A stretch of DNA of 64,000 nt from contig NC_088313.1 in assembly GCF_910592395.1 (NCBI RefSeq), forward strand, positions 19,792,437 through 19,856,436. The letters run 5' to 3'. The position numbers and the translations under genes are program-made. The DNA comes from Lineus longissimus. Its lineage: Eukaryota; Nemertea; Pilidiophora; Heteronemertea; Lineidae. This document shows positions 1-14,000 of the stretch, piece by piece; the first letter of the stretch is position 1, and each line of letters opens with the position of its first letter. The notes below the pieces were generated by a model. That model had not been told where the DNA came from, searched no databases, and saw nothing but the letters and a program-made list of their open reading frames with translations.

Positions 1-621
1 TGCTCTTATATCTTCCTTGAAACCCACCAAAAACACTAAACTGACATTTGCATTTTGTGGTCCACACTTCGTTCCACCTTCCAATATTCTATGCGCACCC
101 ACATTTTTGGAGTAAGCTGGATATAACAAGAAGGGAATAAAGTACTCATTTCTCACTAATACATCTTGTTTATTCATGACAATCTCGCATCCGAAAGTAT
201 ATTGAAAGTTTTGGTGTTATTAAATGTGATCATTTATGGATAAAAATTGCTTTCAGAGTTCTCAGTTTTCAGTTCATGACCTCACTATCACTTCGTTGTC
301 GTTAGGGGGTTAGGGCCTAGTAGTTTTGAGTTATGACAGGGAGGTCCTATACTAGCCTATGGCCTATGTTCATGTTGGTGGTGCATTTTTTGAGTGTTTA
401 ATCTCTTTTTCATGTTTTGGTCATCAGTCAAATGTTCAGAGTGCAGATGCCAAGAAGAAACCCTGTTTTTCTTTCATCTGGTGCTATTATGTGCCGTCAT
501 GCAACCGGGTTGTGTGAAGATAGATGGGCCTAGGCCTATTTATAATTATAGTATTTAGATAGACCTCATTTTGCCACATTTTTTAATAAAAGTTACTTGA
601 CTGTTCTTTTTCTTCCTTCAG
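1..621. other. Flank or 5' intron of the EVC2-like gene
   Basis: No coding frame is supported here. AGGCCTA-like motifs recur. The stretch ends in a pyrimidine-rich run and CAG at 619-621 that fits a splice acceptor, so it may be an intron behind a non-coding first exon left of the window. No TATA box or other promoter element stands out. Confidence 0.4.
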
Positions 622-873
622 GAGTTCAGAACTTGGGCCATCATCAGGATGATGTAGTTCAGTTTCCTGATTGAGTTCCCTACTTCAACTTCGGCAGCAT
701 CTTCTCTTGAACATATCATTCCACAGATTTGGATAGGAATTAGGATGGGCCTGCCAATAACTTAGAAAGCCTAAGATTCTTTATCAACGGTCACGACTGT
801 AAGACCCATTCCATTATTACACAACAGTTACACTTCTGCCAGTGCCATAATCAGAACTAAGCTATATTTCAAC
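622..873 (+). other. EVC2: Predicted 5' untranslated region of the EVC2-like gene
   Basis: Sequence between the predicted acceptor at 621 and the start codon at 874. Two very short upstream reading frames occur: ATGATGTAG near 650, and a seven-codon frame beginning near 744. The main ATG has a favourable context (A at -3, G at +4), and the frame that follows opens with a hydrophobic signal peptide, which is why 874 was chosen as start. Confidence 0.45.
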
Positions 874-3800
874 ATGGAATGCTTCAAACAATTCGTCAAG
901 TTATTGGCCTGTGGAATTCTCATTCTACAGTGTTTTCGATGTTCCCTTGCTGCTGAAATAGGTTTAACGTCATCCATACTTTGTCCGCAGAACTCCCAGG
1001 GCACTCAAACAGCATATCGACCACAATCTTGTACTCTGACAATTGATGTGACTGGTACTAGTGCAGACAATGTAACAAAATTACCCCTGGAAGTAAAAAT
1101 AGAAATACCTATGGAGTCGAGCCCCAGGCAGTCCTGCAAAACCTTATACAATGGCACATCTGTTTCATGTGGTCCTAACGTGACGTACAGATATGTGAAA
1201 GCCATTGTAAATACCAGCAACATCGACGATGTTAAAATAATTGGAACTGGAAGCATCGGCACTTACAGTAGTCCATTTAATGGGACTGAACCTTTTAACT
1301 TAACTAGCCTAGCTAGTAACTCGCCAACACTTTCGCCATACGGACTCTTGTTCAACTTCACAAGCTTCAACGGTGGACTGGACACAGTGAAACTTGAAGT
1401 GAAATTCACATTTCCAATTGCTCGCCCAACTGTTGGCGAAACGATCGTATTTAAAATTCTGGCCACATATAACACAACTCCCCCTCTTGATTCGTCTTCT
1501 TCGTTACTATTAATCGGGACTGCGCTTAAGTTCAATTCATTTAAATGGAATACAACATCTGCTCTTGAGGCTGGAAATTATGTCAAAGTGACTGCAGTTG
1601 TTGGACATGATAATGGATCAACTGTTGATGCTAAAGCTGCTCAGGTAAGACCAGGGCCCAGTTGCTCAAAACCAGTTATGTCACTAACGCTGGCATTAAC
1701 CTGACTTGGCGTTAAGTCTAAGGGTTTAACTGAGGGAGATAACGCCAGGTAAAGTTAACGCCAACATCATTGACAAAATTGGTTTTGAACAACCGGGCCC
1801 AGGAAGTAAATTATTCATACTGACAGTAAACAATCAAAAAGTGTTATTTTACATTTTCTTTTGAAATTGATAGCAGGATACATCAGTTTTATTGTTAAAT
1901 ATATCCATGTGTATTCATATCAAGTTCAGCAATAAACTTGTTGTAAGTGCTATTATGCCTCACCCAATTCATCTACTCTGTGTAAATTCCCTTCTTTTTC
2001 ACAGGTGACTTTAACAAGCCTACCAACTGGATATGATTGCACTCAGTCAGATGTTACCCTTCCCAATGGTACCAAGACGGCTATACTGGTAACGTCTCTG
2101 CTCTCCGGCTTTACAATCGGTAATGTTGTCCAAGCTCCTCCACAGAACTTCACCATCGAGATGTATTGTCATCTTACAGTTGCTGTACTGATTCAAGAGA
2201 TTGCCACAATTGGCATAACTGTGTCATATACTGGTGAAAAATATCCAAACAGTAAGTTATATTTGATAAAGTGCTGCAAAACGGGGAATATTTGCGGTTT
2301 TGCGAGATTGCGTCTTTGTCGTTGTTGAAAAGTCCAGTGTAAATGTGAATATATTATAAAGTCAGAAATATTCAAGCAGAAGCCGATGTCCGTTATCAAA
2401 GTGTTTATGTATGTTCTTGATTAAACACGTGTGAGAAGTTTCCTCTCATTAAAGGCAGAAGTTTTGACCACATTTTTCCTGCATTTTAACTTATTTGACA
2501 GTACTTGGATTCATCCCAATTTTCAGAATTCACTCGAACTATTTTCTCATTCAAAATTTCAGAGCCACATTCTCTTTATGGAAGTATATCAAAAGCGACA
2601 AAGTCCATAGAAATTACGGCCAATACTTGTAATTTCCCGACTACATTCCACGTGAATGAAGAGGTGAAATGTCAGACAGTGTTTATGATGCCATTGGGGA
2701 CGATGAAGTTTCAGGGCCATTGCATTGGTAAGTTAAAGGTGTATTTCTTTAGGTGACTTGCTTCAAATTTGGTCTGATGGCAATGTTTGTTGCCTAGTGA
2801 TGGATATGTAAGTTATAGCAAAAAGTATAATGAGAAGTGTCAAAAACAGCTCGGCATTCAAGGAAAAGTCTGGAGGTGACCATCATAATTGATCGCTCGA
2901 TCTATCAGTCAAATTGAAATTGAAGTGCTCTCGACTGAAAAAAACTACAATTGGAAACCTCTCACTGATATTGTGAAAGAGAAGATGGCCGTTGCATAGC
3001 GGTACTTTCCCCAGGGTGACTAGTTTCCTCTGAAATGACCATACATATGCCCCAAGATTGTTCATAGAGCTACCAGTAATGTAATGGTATTGATAGTGTC
3101 CTGCTTGACACTTTGGTCAATTTGATTTTCAATATGATTTTTCATTAAACAGAGGCAACGGTCGGGCCAAGCAATGAGTCTCCAGTCGAAGGGAAAGCTA
3201 GCACAATAACCCCAAATGCTGTCATCCAATACAACCCTAATGTAGGAGGTGGATTCACGACTGGAAACAGCAGACGGAAACGTGCGGTCAGTCCAACTTA
3301 CACGTTTTACATCAGGCGGGATATAGGCATATTGACCAACCCAATTATCGGAGGAGTTTCTGGGGCGACTGTTACATTGAAGGTAAGGTTGATAACTCAT
3401 TTGGTATGCCTCTTGGCTTCGTACATGTATGATGTACAAGCTGAATAGCCCATGTTCAAAACGAATGTTCCATTTGAATTCCTTTTTCCTCAAAAGATCT
3501 TGTTTTGAAACTAAACTCTTCCAAAATGATGCTCATAAAATGCAATTTCATCTTTATCAAAAGTATGATGTCTGCCTCAGTTTGAGCAACTCTTTCAAGA
3601 ATGTTTCTGCTGAACGCGAGGCCCTTGGGCCTCTTGCTTAAGATTCTGCTCTGTACTGTTGTATTTTGGATGTTTTTCAGACGACCTTTGCAGCAACAAG
3701 GCCCAGTGGTGCAGTGTCCGGTACACTCTATCCATTCTTGCAAGTGAATAGCAACAAGGCATATCTCAATATGTTTGGTATCACCATCACGCGTCCGAAC

Positions 3801-5055
3801 CTGCAAGTTACTAAGAGTGTGTCGGTAAGTTTTACTGTTGTAATAGACTATTTTGGTTGGAAATTAGCATGGTCCACTCCATATGTGTCATATAGCGTAA
3901 GATGTGTTCCATTCAGAGGTTGTCAATCAAACAGATCTTATCTCTATTGGCCTTCTTTGTTGTGACCATCCCTCATTATCAATGAAGTTCCAATTTACCA
4001 AATTAAGATATCTACAAGTATGAAGCATTAACAGCATTTGATATTTTAGTCACTTTTTCCTATCATATTTTCTACAGCTTGCGGATGCCACAACAAATCC
4101 GCAGCGTGTCAAGTTTGAAGTAGATGTCAATCATGTGTCGTCATCAACAGCATCTGCATCAAATGTCGTTATCAGCGACGATGTAAGGAACTTTGATACG
4201 TACACGTCGAGTGGAATTACTCCGAATGTGGGGACTCCTGGCTTCACCATACTGGCGAACACCATTCAATATACAAAAGGAAGCTTAGGCTGTAAGTGAA
4301 CCAGTGATTCATCTTCAACGCTCGCTCTACTTGGAGGTGTTATTCTCTGAGATTTTTCCTTCTCGAAGGTCTGAGGAGCCGCTCTCTGCTTGCCACTACT
4401 GTTACACACCATTTGGGTCTATTGGCCTACCGTAGTGATTTCATCTTTGGCCAGAGGGAGAGTCCATTAAAGCTACTCATGTACTCATGTTTCTCGCATA
4501 GTGTGGCGTCTTTACCTTACACTCACTGTACAAGGAGCTTTGGTTTTACGTCTCATTCGAGCGATGAAATTTACCAGTGATTCTTTTTCTTTTGATTCTG
4601 GACTATGTTAAGAACTGGAAGTCTACTGTCCACTCGTCTCTGTCCTCATTGTTGGCTATACAGATCACATCTCTCTTTTCAGTGGGCCAGTCTTTGGCGA
4701 TGAAGTATGTTGCCGGGCCTAAAGGGACAGGGGAGACCTATCTGCCAGTGGGTGACACAACTAAACAAGTCTTACTCAGTTATGAGATGCAGTACATGGA
4801 TACTGCAGGCAATGTACGTATCAATTTTCTCTTCCTGTACTGATGTTCATGAAAATCAAGCTTTTGTGGATTCTGATGTCAAATTCACCGTCTAAATCTT
4901 ATTTGAAATTGAGGCATCGTGCTTGTCTCTTCCCCTGTTATTGATCCTACTTCACCATGTCGTGTAATCAGTTTCTCATATTTCAGCCGCAAACAGTCAA
5001 ATTTGTTGATTCTGCCAGTGTTTGTCTGACTAGGAATGGAACAATAGTAACTTCA
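874..5055 (+). CDS. EVC2: EVC2-like ectodomain exons 1-8
   Basis: Residues 1-657. The first ~26 residues form a signal peptide (hydrophobic LLACGILILQCF, small residues before AAE). Exon 1 alone holds about ten Asn-X-Ser/Thr glycosylation sequons (NVT, NGT, NVT, NTS, NGT, NLT, NFT, NTT, NTT, NGS). The chain is rich in beta-type hydroxylated residues, with scattered cysteines. Exon 4 carries a basic RRKR followed by Ala at residues 435-438, a furin-type processing consensus. No named extracellular domain was recognised. Vertebrate limbin ectodomains are shorter and poorly conserved, so this half is assigned by linkage to the membrane and coiled-coil exons, not by its own similarity. Confidence 0.75.
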
Positions 5056-8000
5056 GTAAGTAAACAAGTAATCAGTAACCGGTTTGCACACTAGGTGTCT
5101 CTACTGTACAGGCATGACAGGTGTATTTTCTTGGCAAAACAGTCTCATTTGCTAGTTGCCTTTAAAGAATTGAAATCATTTCGATTCCTATTAGGTCACG
5201 TCTCCATGTGTGTTTAAGACACATTCGGTTATTTAGACACCTGTAATCAAGACATCTCTCTGTAATGAACAGCATTTCTCAGTCCCAAGAGTGTCCTTAA
5301 TAGAGAAGTTCTACTGTATTTTCAAATGGTCTTTGCGTTTGCTCTGATGTGTGGTTGTTCATTTCAGACGGCCAACCTGTACGGCTTTGCCATTCTGACT
5401 GCATTCTTTGGCCTTTTGGCGGGAGCACTGATAGCGCTAGTCATCTGGGTCCTGGTCATCTGTGTGTGTAAGAAGGGGATCAAGTCCGAAGTACAGCCGG
5501 CATCAGAAGCAGAGGTGAGGACAATCAAGTTGGCCTTCCACAAGAAACTTATGTCTGATTTGCATTGTAATGATTATGATACCCATGAAATGATTTGGCA
5601 AGGGTCAGAGTGTTCAGTTTCTCCAAAATCTGATCTTGATTTTTCATATTTTGCTAGTGTTTATCAGAAAAACTTGGACTGAAGAAAAGAAGTGACAATC
5701 TGATATGATGGTAGGATCAAATTGTAACTGTGATCTATGTAGGAGGGTTCCATAAATTCTGTTTTATTTGAGGCCAAACCTTCTCTTTGTCTTCAGATGA
5801 AGGATCTCAAGTCGAAGATGAGGACAGTGATGACGGATCATAAAGAGGCCATGAGGAAGACTGGCAACCTCATCAAAGATTACAGGTAGAGGAAGGACTT
5901 TTTTGAGCATCCCAGTCATATTTTCTCTGTTGATGTGGTACTCAGTCTGTATCTAACACATTCCACGAGGATGATGAACAGCCCAAGACAAGATTCATGC
6001 CTTCAGTTGGAGGCATGTGTTGAATTGTAAAAAAGATTTCAAATTTTCAGCCAAAATCAACTTCTAATTATTCAATTCTTTCAGCTTGATTGGAGTGGAT
6101 GAAAGCATTGTATTCATCTTGACGATGAAGGATAAGCTAGGAATTCACCGTGAACTTGACAAGTAAGTGTTTCACAGAAATGCCTCTTCCTAGTCTTGTA
6201 AACATCAAGTGAGAAGGTGTTAGGCGTAACTACATATACATGTACCTTTCAGCATATTCAAAAGCCTAAGCCCATCATAGATTTCTATCTGATATGTGTA
6301 TTCTTATATCGATTGTAAGACTCAGATGCCTATCCTAAAAGCATTGCTTGACATGAGATATCTGCGTTTCCTGACCCTGATGGTCGTACTGGAAACATAT
6401 GTAAACAGTATAGTTGATTTCTTACCTGAAAGTCGAGACAGTTGAATTTCTACTTCATTTCCTTCAGCTTGGACATTCTGTCCACCATCCATGTTGATCA
6501 GAACCTTGACAATGAGCGTAATAACGCCTCTGTCGAAGCGTCGACGTTGACTGTGCGGAGTCTGTGTCAGAATGGTGATGTTGCGCCAGAAGTTGAAGCG
6601 AAGTCACTCGGCTTGTTCATGAAGAACCTTGGAGATTTGGATAAGAAGTTGGAGGGCGATTACAGGAAGGAATTGAAGGAGATTCTTAAGAGATTAGCCA
6701 ATAAGAATAAGGTAGGGCTTTGAGATTAGATAAGTAATGCCATTCTTGGTCTTGGTTTGGTGCTCTGATTCCGTTATGGCGGCCGGTCGTGAAATTGTTA
6801 CTTTTCTCTGGCAACGACGCCACGCAGCTTCGCACACCTCATAGAGGGAAAAAACACTACTGAAGCTCAACCTAGGTGTTTACTATTGTTATGATAACAA
6901 CCTTCTTAATGATCTGGCAAATTAAACTTGTAGGCCAAACTTGCTGAGTTGCTTGGCCTCCAGAGCCAGGAGAGGCAGAAGACCCAGGAGAGCATCAGGG
7001 ACCTTCCCGAGGAGAATCAGAAGGAGTTGATGGAATTGCTCCACCAGAAACACCAGACGGAACAGAATGAACTTGCCTATCGTCTCAAGCTTGAACAGGA
7101 TGAGGAGACAGAGAATCTCAGAAAGGTATGGACATGATTTTTAACCGTTTCTTGAGGAAAGTGTATGGAATGATCCCTTGTTATACTGTTGAACCTCTCT
7201 ATTAAAGACGTCCTTTGGACAGACAAATGATATCCGTAAAAGTGGAAAGACAATCTGATTCGTTTTTTAGGAATTTGCCATCAGACGTCGGATGGGCATC
7301 AAAGATGGACAGCAACATTTCCTGGATGACATTGCCCGTAACGGTGACCTCCAGCCCGAGCAGATTGATTGGCTGATGAAGGAACATGCGAAGAACCAGG
7401 CTAAGCTGGAGATGCTCTACGATGAGGAGATTTCGCGGCAGCGCATGGTCCTCGAGGAGAAACTGGCAAGGAGGAAGCAACTGGCCACTGAAACAGTGAG
7501 TTGTTGGATAGAACACTGAAAAAGTTTCTTGGGAATCATTAGTTCTTCACAGTTGGCTTTAGGTCACAGTTGCCGTATTCTAAGGGGGCTTGGGGTGAAG
7601 GCCTTCATGACAGCCCTCATTTCTAATCAAGTTTAGCAGTATTCTGTCTTGGCTTTGTATCAGCAACATTGAGCTCCCTCTCTGAAGCCCTGTAGTCAGT
7701 TCTTGTGTTTTCTGTTTCAGGAAATGCAAGAGGAGGAGCATAGCGCTCTTCTGAACACGATGGCCGGACAACAACTCGGAATCATCAAAAACATGAAAAA
7801 GTGAGTGACTGTTTGAGACACACTATGTTCTAACTTATGAAGGCAGGTCAACACCTATAAACCTTTTTTCAAAAAAGCCAATCTCAACCCGTTCTTTGAT
7901 TTGGTTTCAGGGAAGGTGTGATCACGAAGGCTGAGATGGAGGAGATGATAAGGAAACTGAAGGAAGACATGCTGAAACTGAAGCAGAAGTTGGAAGAAGA

Positions 8001-11000
8001 CCGGAAGAAGCAAGAAGAGAAATTACACAAGGAGCTCAGCGCCAGGAAGAAAGCAAAGATGGAGGCTAAGGTAGGGTCAGTGCAGAATGGTTTGGTGGAG
8101 TGCCTCAGAGCCCTGTGGGTAACATTGCTTGTTAAGGTCACTGAGGAATGTTATCGTGGGGTGCCTTAGAGCCCAATGGATAACATTGCTTGGCAGGCTG
8201 AAAGGGCCACATGAGGGGTGCTTGTGCAACCTTCTGTGGGCTGAAATTTGTAAAGTAAAACCTGCTGAATTCCAAGCCACTGTGCCGCTATGGAGCTGTA
8301 GAAACCATTGTCAGAAGCACTATTACCTCTCTCCAAATGCAGAAGAAGTATTTTGACACAAATATATATTTTCAGCAAAAGGAGATTGATTCACAGGTGG
8401 CCAACCTTGAAGCCAAGCACCACAAAGCTGCCCAAGCTGGTGACAAACCTGTCGATCCAATGACCTTGTTCGAGAGCCGCATGACCATGCTGTCACTTCA
8501 TCGTGGGGAACTGAATGATTTGGAGAACGCCATTGATAGAGAACATGCCACAGAGCTTAAGAAGTTACGAGAAGGTTTCACGGATGCAACGAAAGATGAA
8601 CTGGCTGCTAATAAGGAGAAATTGGTGGAGAAATTGAGAGAGGAAGGTTTGTACCAAATCAAAGAAAATTTCTAACACGTTCGTCCAAACTTAGGATATC
8701 TTTTAGCTCTTACATCTTTGATAGATGATTCGACAGTTACCAAAAGATTATCTCTCCATCAGGTACAAGCATCTTTTGCCATTGATTTCTTCATTTGGTT
8801 TGTATCTGACTCAAACTTCACTACTTCTAGGAATGACTGATGCCCAATTGAACAAGTTACTTCGACAACATGAGAAGGAACTCCAGCAGCTTACGGCTGC
8901 TCAAGAAGAGGAGAGGTCCATACAGCATGACAGCTTCAAGGTAGTATTTCTAGTCATACGCTGTGAGGAGAAATGAATTTGCAGAATTTTGTAATTAGAA
9001 GTGATTTGGTGCTGAGTCCTAGTAGCCCTACAGAGGACTTCTAGCCATCCATAATCTGCACTCGTGACCAGCTATCCAGTGACTAGAATCAGCTATGACA
9101 ACAGTCCTTTCCAGTCCAGAATGCTGAAGGTCTAACAGATCATCAGTCTGACATCATGGGGGCATTGAAGAAGTCAGAAGTCAGAATCTTATGTGTCCCT
9201 TTCTTTGATTTTCAGCGGCGATTGGCCAAGAACCGTAAGAATTGGGACAAGAGAAAGTTGGAAGAAAAACAGGAGCAAGAACAGCTCAGGGCTCATGAGG
9301 GCAATGTTGTGAGGTAGATACAAGTTTTTCTCTCAACTTGGCTTGTATTTGGTTTCAGCATCTTGCTTGTAGTCCAACTTGAGAGTTGAGAGTTTAGATC
9401 CAGATAAGGTCAGCGTTTTGTAAGTGACCATTGACGTTATATTGACTGTCTGTGGTACCAAGACTTATCAGGATCCTCAAAAGTTACCTTATCTTCTGAT
9501 TTGTTGCAGGAACATAATCGATAACCAGATGTCCATGTCGGACGCCGAGCGCGAGAGAATCTTGAAGGAACATGAGAAACAGATGGTAAAACTGGAGAAC
9601 AGTCTCACCCTGAATAAACTGCGGCAGAAACGGATGCTCGAGGACAAACTTGCCAAAAAACGTACCGCCCAGATGGAACGCCTTGAGAAGAAACAAATGA
9701 GTGAATCAAAGGTGAGAGAAAGGAGGCAGAAAGTTGGTGTTGCTTGATAGATAGTTTTGCAATAAAGTTGTTTGTGTCATCAGCTGTCGAGGCAATACTG
9801 TAATGTAAACCTAGAAATCTTTGCAGCCATTGTATTTCACAGTTTCGGATTAATAATTTGCCATACACTCCATGTTGTGTGTCTTGTACTAACTAATAGA
9901 TAGTCCCAATTAACTGATTGTTTTCTTCAACTTGCAATACAGGGAGGGGGCGGTACAGTAAGTATGATTCTGACCCTTACGTTAATTGTCATCAATTTCA
10001 TCATGTTAAAAACTTGAGAGTTAGTTGTTATGTGTTTAGTGTGGGACCTCCAGGGGTGGAAGTCGGTTCTATGGTCAAGTATGAATATTGCATGTTTTTG
10101 TTCTGAGATATTGTTGTGGATGGTTTCTACTTGTTTCTTTCAATTTTCTTTGGAGTGATAAGCTGAATGTTGGTTTCAGAATCGAAATGTCTTTTTACAC
10201 TTGACTTCAATTTTCAAATTATTTTATCTGTTCTTCAGAAAATGAAACGTCGCCAAGGTGAAGAAGAGACTGAGGATGAAGATGAACTCGAAGACAAGAA
10301 ACAACGTGAGCAGATCAACATGATGAAGAAACACGCGGAGCAGAAGATTGCTATCCTGCATGGAGATAAACTCAAACTGGAGGACGAGTTGGAGGAGATT
10401 CGTACCGAGATGATGCAGGAGCGAGCCTTGGCGTTGAAGGAACAAGAAGAGAGACTGGCGGCCATGCTGGCATCTCTTCAACTCGAGAAAGCCAAGGAGG
10501 TAAGAAAATTCTTGTTCCAGGTTGACCTGACATGACTCCTGGTTTCCGGCCAGGCTTTCTTAATTGGCTGATGACAATAGGTTTTCTGATTTTGGCTTTT
10601 GAACATGTTAGGGATTTTGATTGTTGCTTGTTCTAATTCTGTGGTCACTGGTCATCGGTGTCCCCTGAAACCTGAACTTTGGTGCTGTAGAAAAAGTCTG
10701 ATTGATTTTCCATTTGTCATTTCAGATGGCACAGATTGAAGAACAGCAGAAAGCCATCAACAGCCTGAAGTCGAATCTGATGGATGACCTTACAGACAAA
10801 GGGGTCCTTTCCAGTCCAGAATGCCAGAAAGTCATCGAGATTCACCAAAAGGTGAGTTATTATTGGATGAGAACAAAAGTTGGTTTTCCTCGGTCACCAG
10901 AACTTTTGCTAAGTTTCTTGCCGGAATTTACAAAATTGTCTAATATCCTCTGTTTTAATTGTCAGAAATATCAATATATTCAGTTAATTGTCTTTGCAGG

Positions 11001-14000
11001 AGAAAGAAAAGTTGAACAAGAAATTGGATGCTCAGAAACAAAAACAGGAAAAGGTGAGGTCAAGATGATGACGAAAGATTAAACCTAAACTATGCGTTTG
11101 TCCAAAAAATAATTAAATATTGCATGTTGAATATAGCTATTAGGATCAGCTTCATGATCACTGTCGTTTGACACTTATAATCAAGTTTCGTGTTATCCGT
11201 CTGATTACATTTGTGTCATTTTATGATCTGAATAACCAACCGTCTGCTTTCGGTTTTGTACCGTGTCTGTAGTCTAACACGTACTTTTGCTTCCTGTGCT
11301 GTAGAAAATTCGTGACACCGTTGTGCAGCGAAATAGGTTTCGTGAAGAATGGTTCAAATTTCAACAAGATCTCGAAATCCAACAAGACGAAATTGAAGAT
11401 AATAATGAGGTTATTTGAAAATAGGTGGCACTCTCGGTGTTGTGTGGTGGTGTTTCTTCTGTTAAAAGAATTGCAATAACTGTGGGGGATAGTGAAAGTA
11501 TAGGAGACTGGTGTATCACACTAGATTTTTTACCTGCTGGTATGAGACCGATATCGGACACAAGTTATTCTGAAAATCACTGCTCTGATACTGATGTGAA
11601 CAAGCATCCAAGGCATTTCATGCTGTCACCTAATAGTGTCAATATAAATACGGACATCCAGGTTGTCATCAGACTTTCACCCGTTAAAATTACAGTCAAA
11701 ATTCTGTTGCATTCATCCTCCTGTTACTGCAGTTTCACTGACCCTATTGATTGTGACCCAGCATGTCGTATTTCTCACCCAAGGAATATTCTTATTACTT
11801 TATCATCCATGCACTGATTCTTTTGCAAATTGGCCTTTCACTTCTAGAGATTTTCATCTCTTCAAGATATCCTGAGTTGTTCAAGAATTGGTGATTTCAG
11901 GATCATTTCGGTGAAAGATGTTTAGTCTTTATCATTTTCAGTTCTACCTCACCAAGAATTTGTTTTCCTCCGCTTGATTGTCAATCACATTAGTCCCCCA
12001 GAATCAAATAAACAGTCAACCGCCAGATTTTCGAATTTCATGGCGCTTTTATTTTGTAAGAAAATTTTGTGGTTCACGTACAGTATAGTAGTAAATTTAG
12101 TCAAATTACCAATACTTTAGAATTGGCTTTGAATGAACAGGTCCTGAGGAGATGCTATGCTCTATTTATCTCGCAAAATGATGAAAACTAGTTGGGTGTT
12201 TATCTCATGATTTTTCGGACATTTCTAGGTCCTGCGACAGCGTCTGGCTGAGCGTATGGAGCAGAAGGAACAAGCCTTGAAAGATATCCATGAGAAGGAA
12301 CTCAAGGAGGTAATTGGCGGTACGAAGAGTAAGGCTGCATCGAAGATCAAGCGGGTCTCTATCATGCATAAGCATATGTTGGAGATGGAGAAATTCAAGT
12401 AAGTCAGTTTCATTGCTTTGACCATCTTGGCCAGTTTGGTAGTAAATTTGCACTCTTACTAAATTTCAGTTTTAAGGAATCCAGTACTCCTGGTCAGTTC
12501 GAAAGAAATGAAATGTTCAAGATTCAAGTAAACAAAATGAGTTCCTATATTCCTCGACTTGAAATGGATGACAATTTGTGTTCAAAAAGACGCTGATTGA
12601 GTCTAGTATAACCTGTTGCACTGCATGTAACATATATTTACAACGAACACATCGATTTTAGGAATCGCATGGACAAAGAGATGAACCAGACTCTCGAAGA
12701 CGTCCGACGCCAACACGAAATAAGGAAGGCCGAAGCAGTCAATTCCCAGGAATTGGGGTTCATCGCTGGCCTGGTTAGGTTGGGCTGCTTTCAAAAGGAG
12801 GAGCTGCTGGATGTTCTGCGTATGCTGTTCCCGCTACGACAGGAGGCGGAGATAGCCGAGATCTTCACACAGATTTATGACGAGAGCGTTCAGATGTAAA
12901 TATTTCAGATTAAGAATATAGCAGTAGGCCTACAGTATTGCTTTTGATGAAGCTTTATCAAATAGCTCAGTTCATCGCACCAATCTCGCGCAAAAATGAT
13001 GGTTTTGTAGGCTTATTCAAACTTGTTGGCAAGTTCTGTCAAAGGTCAGCTGGAGACAAATACTGTAGATGCAGATGGTGAGTTGCTTGAAAAGGGCCAG
13101 TGCATTAGATTTCTGGACTGCTACAGCGTGTGGGAGTTAGGGTAGAGAATCAGTGTTACAAATAGTTAGACTAGAAAGCTTATCGTGTGTCTCACTTTCA
13201 GGCAACCAAGCAAGGGAGGACATTCCCTGGCAGAGAGGATAAGGGTGGCAACGTCTGCCACCTTTGATGAGAGTCTACCAGCTTTGGGCAGGTGAGAATT
13301 CGTTTTTGATGACTGGGTTCTGAATTATATATTTTTTCCTCTACTATTTTTCCCTAAAAATCGTTCGCTAAATGAAAGATTAAGATTGGTCCAGCATCCA
13401 ACTGTTACATCTTAGAACTTCTCTCCCTGTCTTTATCCATGTCCCTCAAAACATTTCATTTTGTCAACGCGTCCACCGACAAATTGAATAACAGGTGAGA
13501 TATCTAAAACAAAATCTTCTGCCAATAATACGTTTCTTTCACCTGCCTTTCTCTAAATCTCCAATTGCTGCGACCGTCTGCATGAGATACTTTGGGGTCT
13601 TTATCATCTTTCAACAAGTCCGCCTGTCATTGAGCAGTGTTCTGTCCCCTCACAATGTCGTGACCTCTGTTGATTTATAGCCTTATCCCTCCTCCCACAC
13701 ACCGTTAATCCTATCCAATTTACACACATAAATGTCATAATCTACTAATTTTTTGCAGGGTTTTCAATAGATTAGTCAGTAAGTCAAAGTTTAGCAGTCA
13801 ACCACAAGCAAAGTAATCCAATCAGCTTTAGTTAGCTTATGGTATTAATGTAAAAATTTGTTTTGTTTTGCATTGTACATTTAAAGCTGGCACTATCATA
13901 TATATTTGTAGTCTTTAACTCTTACTAGAAGAAATTCCAATATTCCCACCTGTAGTTTCTTGCTGTCCAAGTTGGACGAACAATGGATGATATAAAAAGA

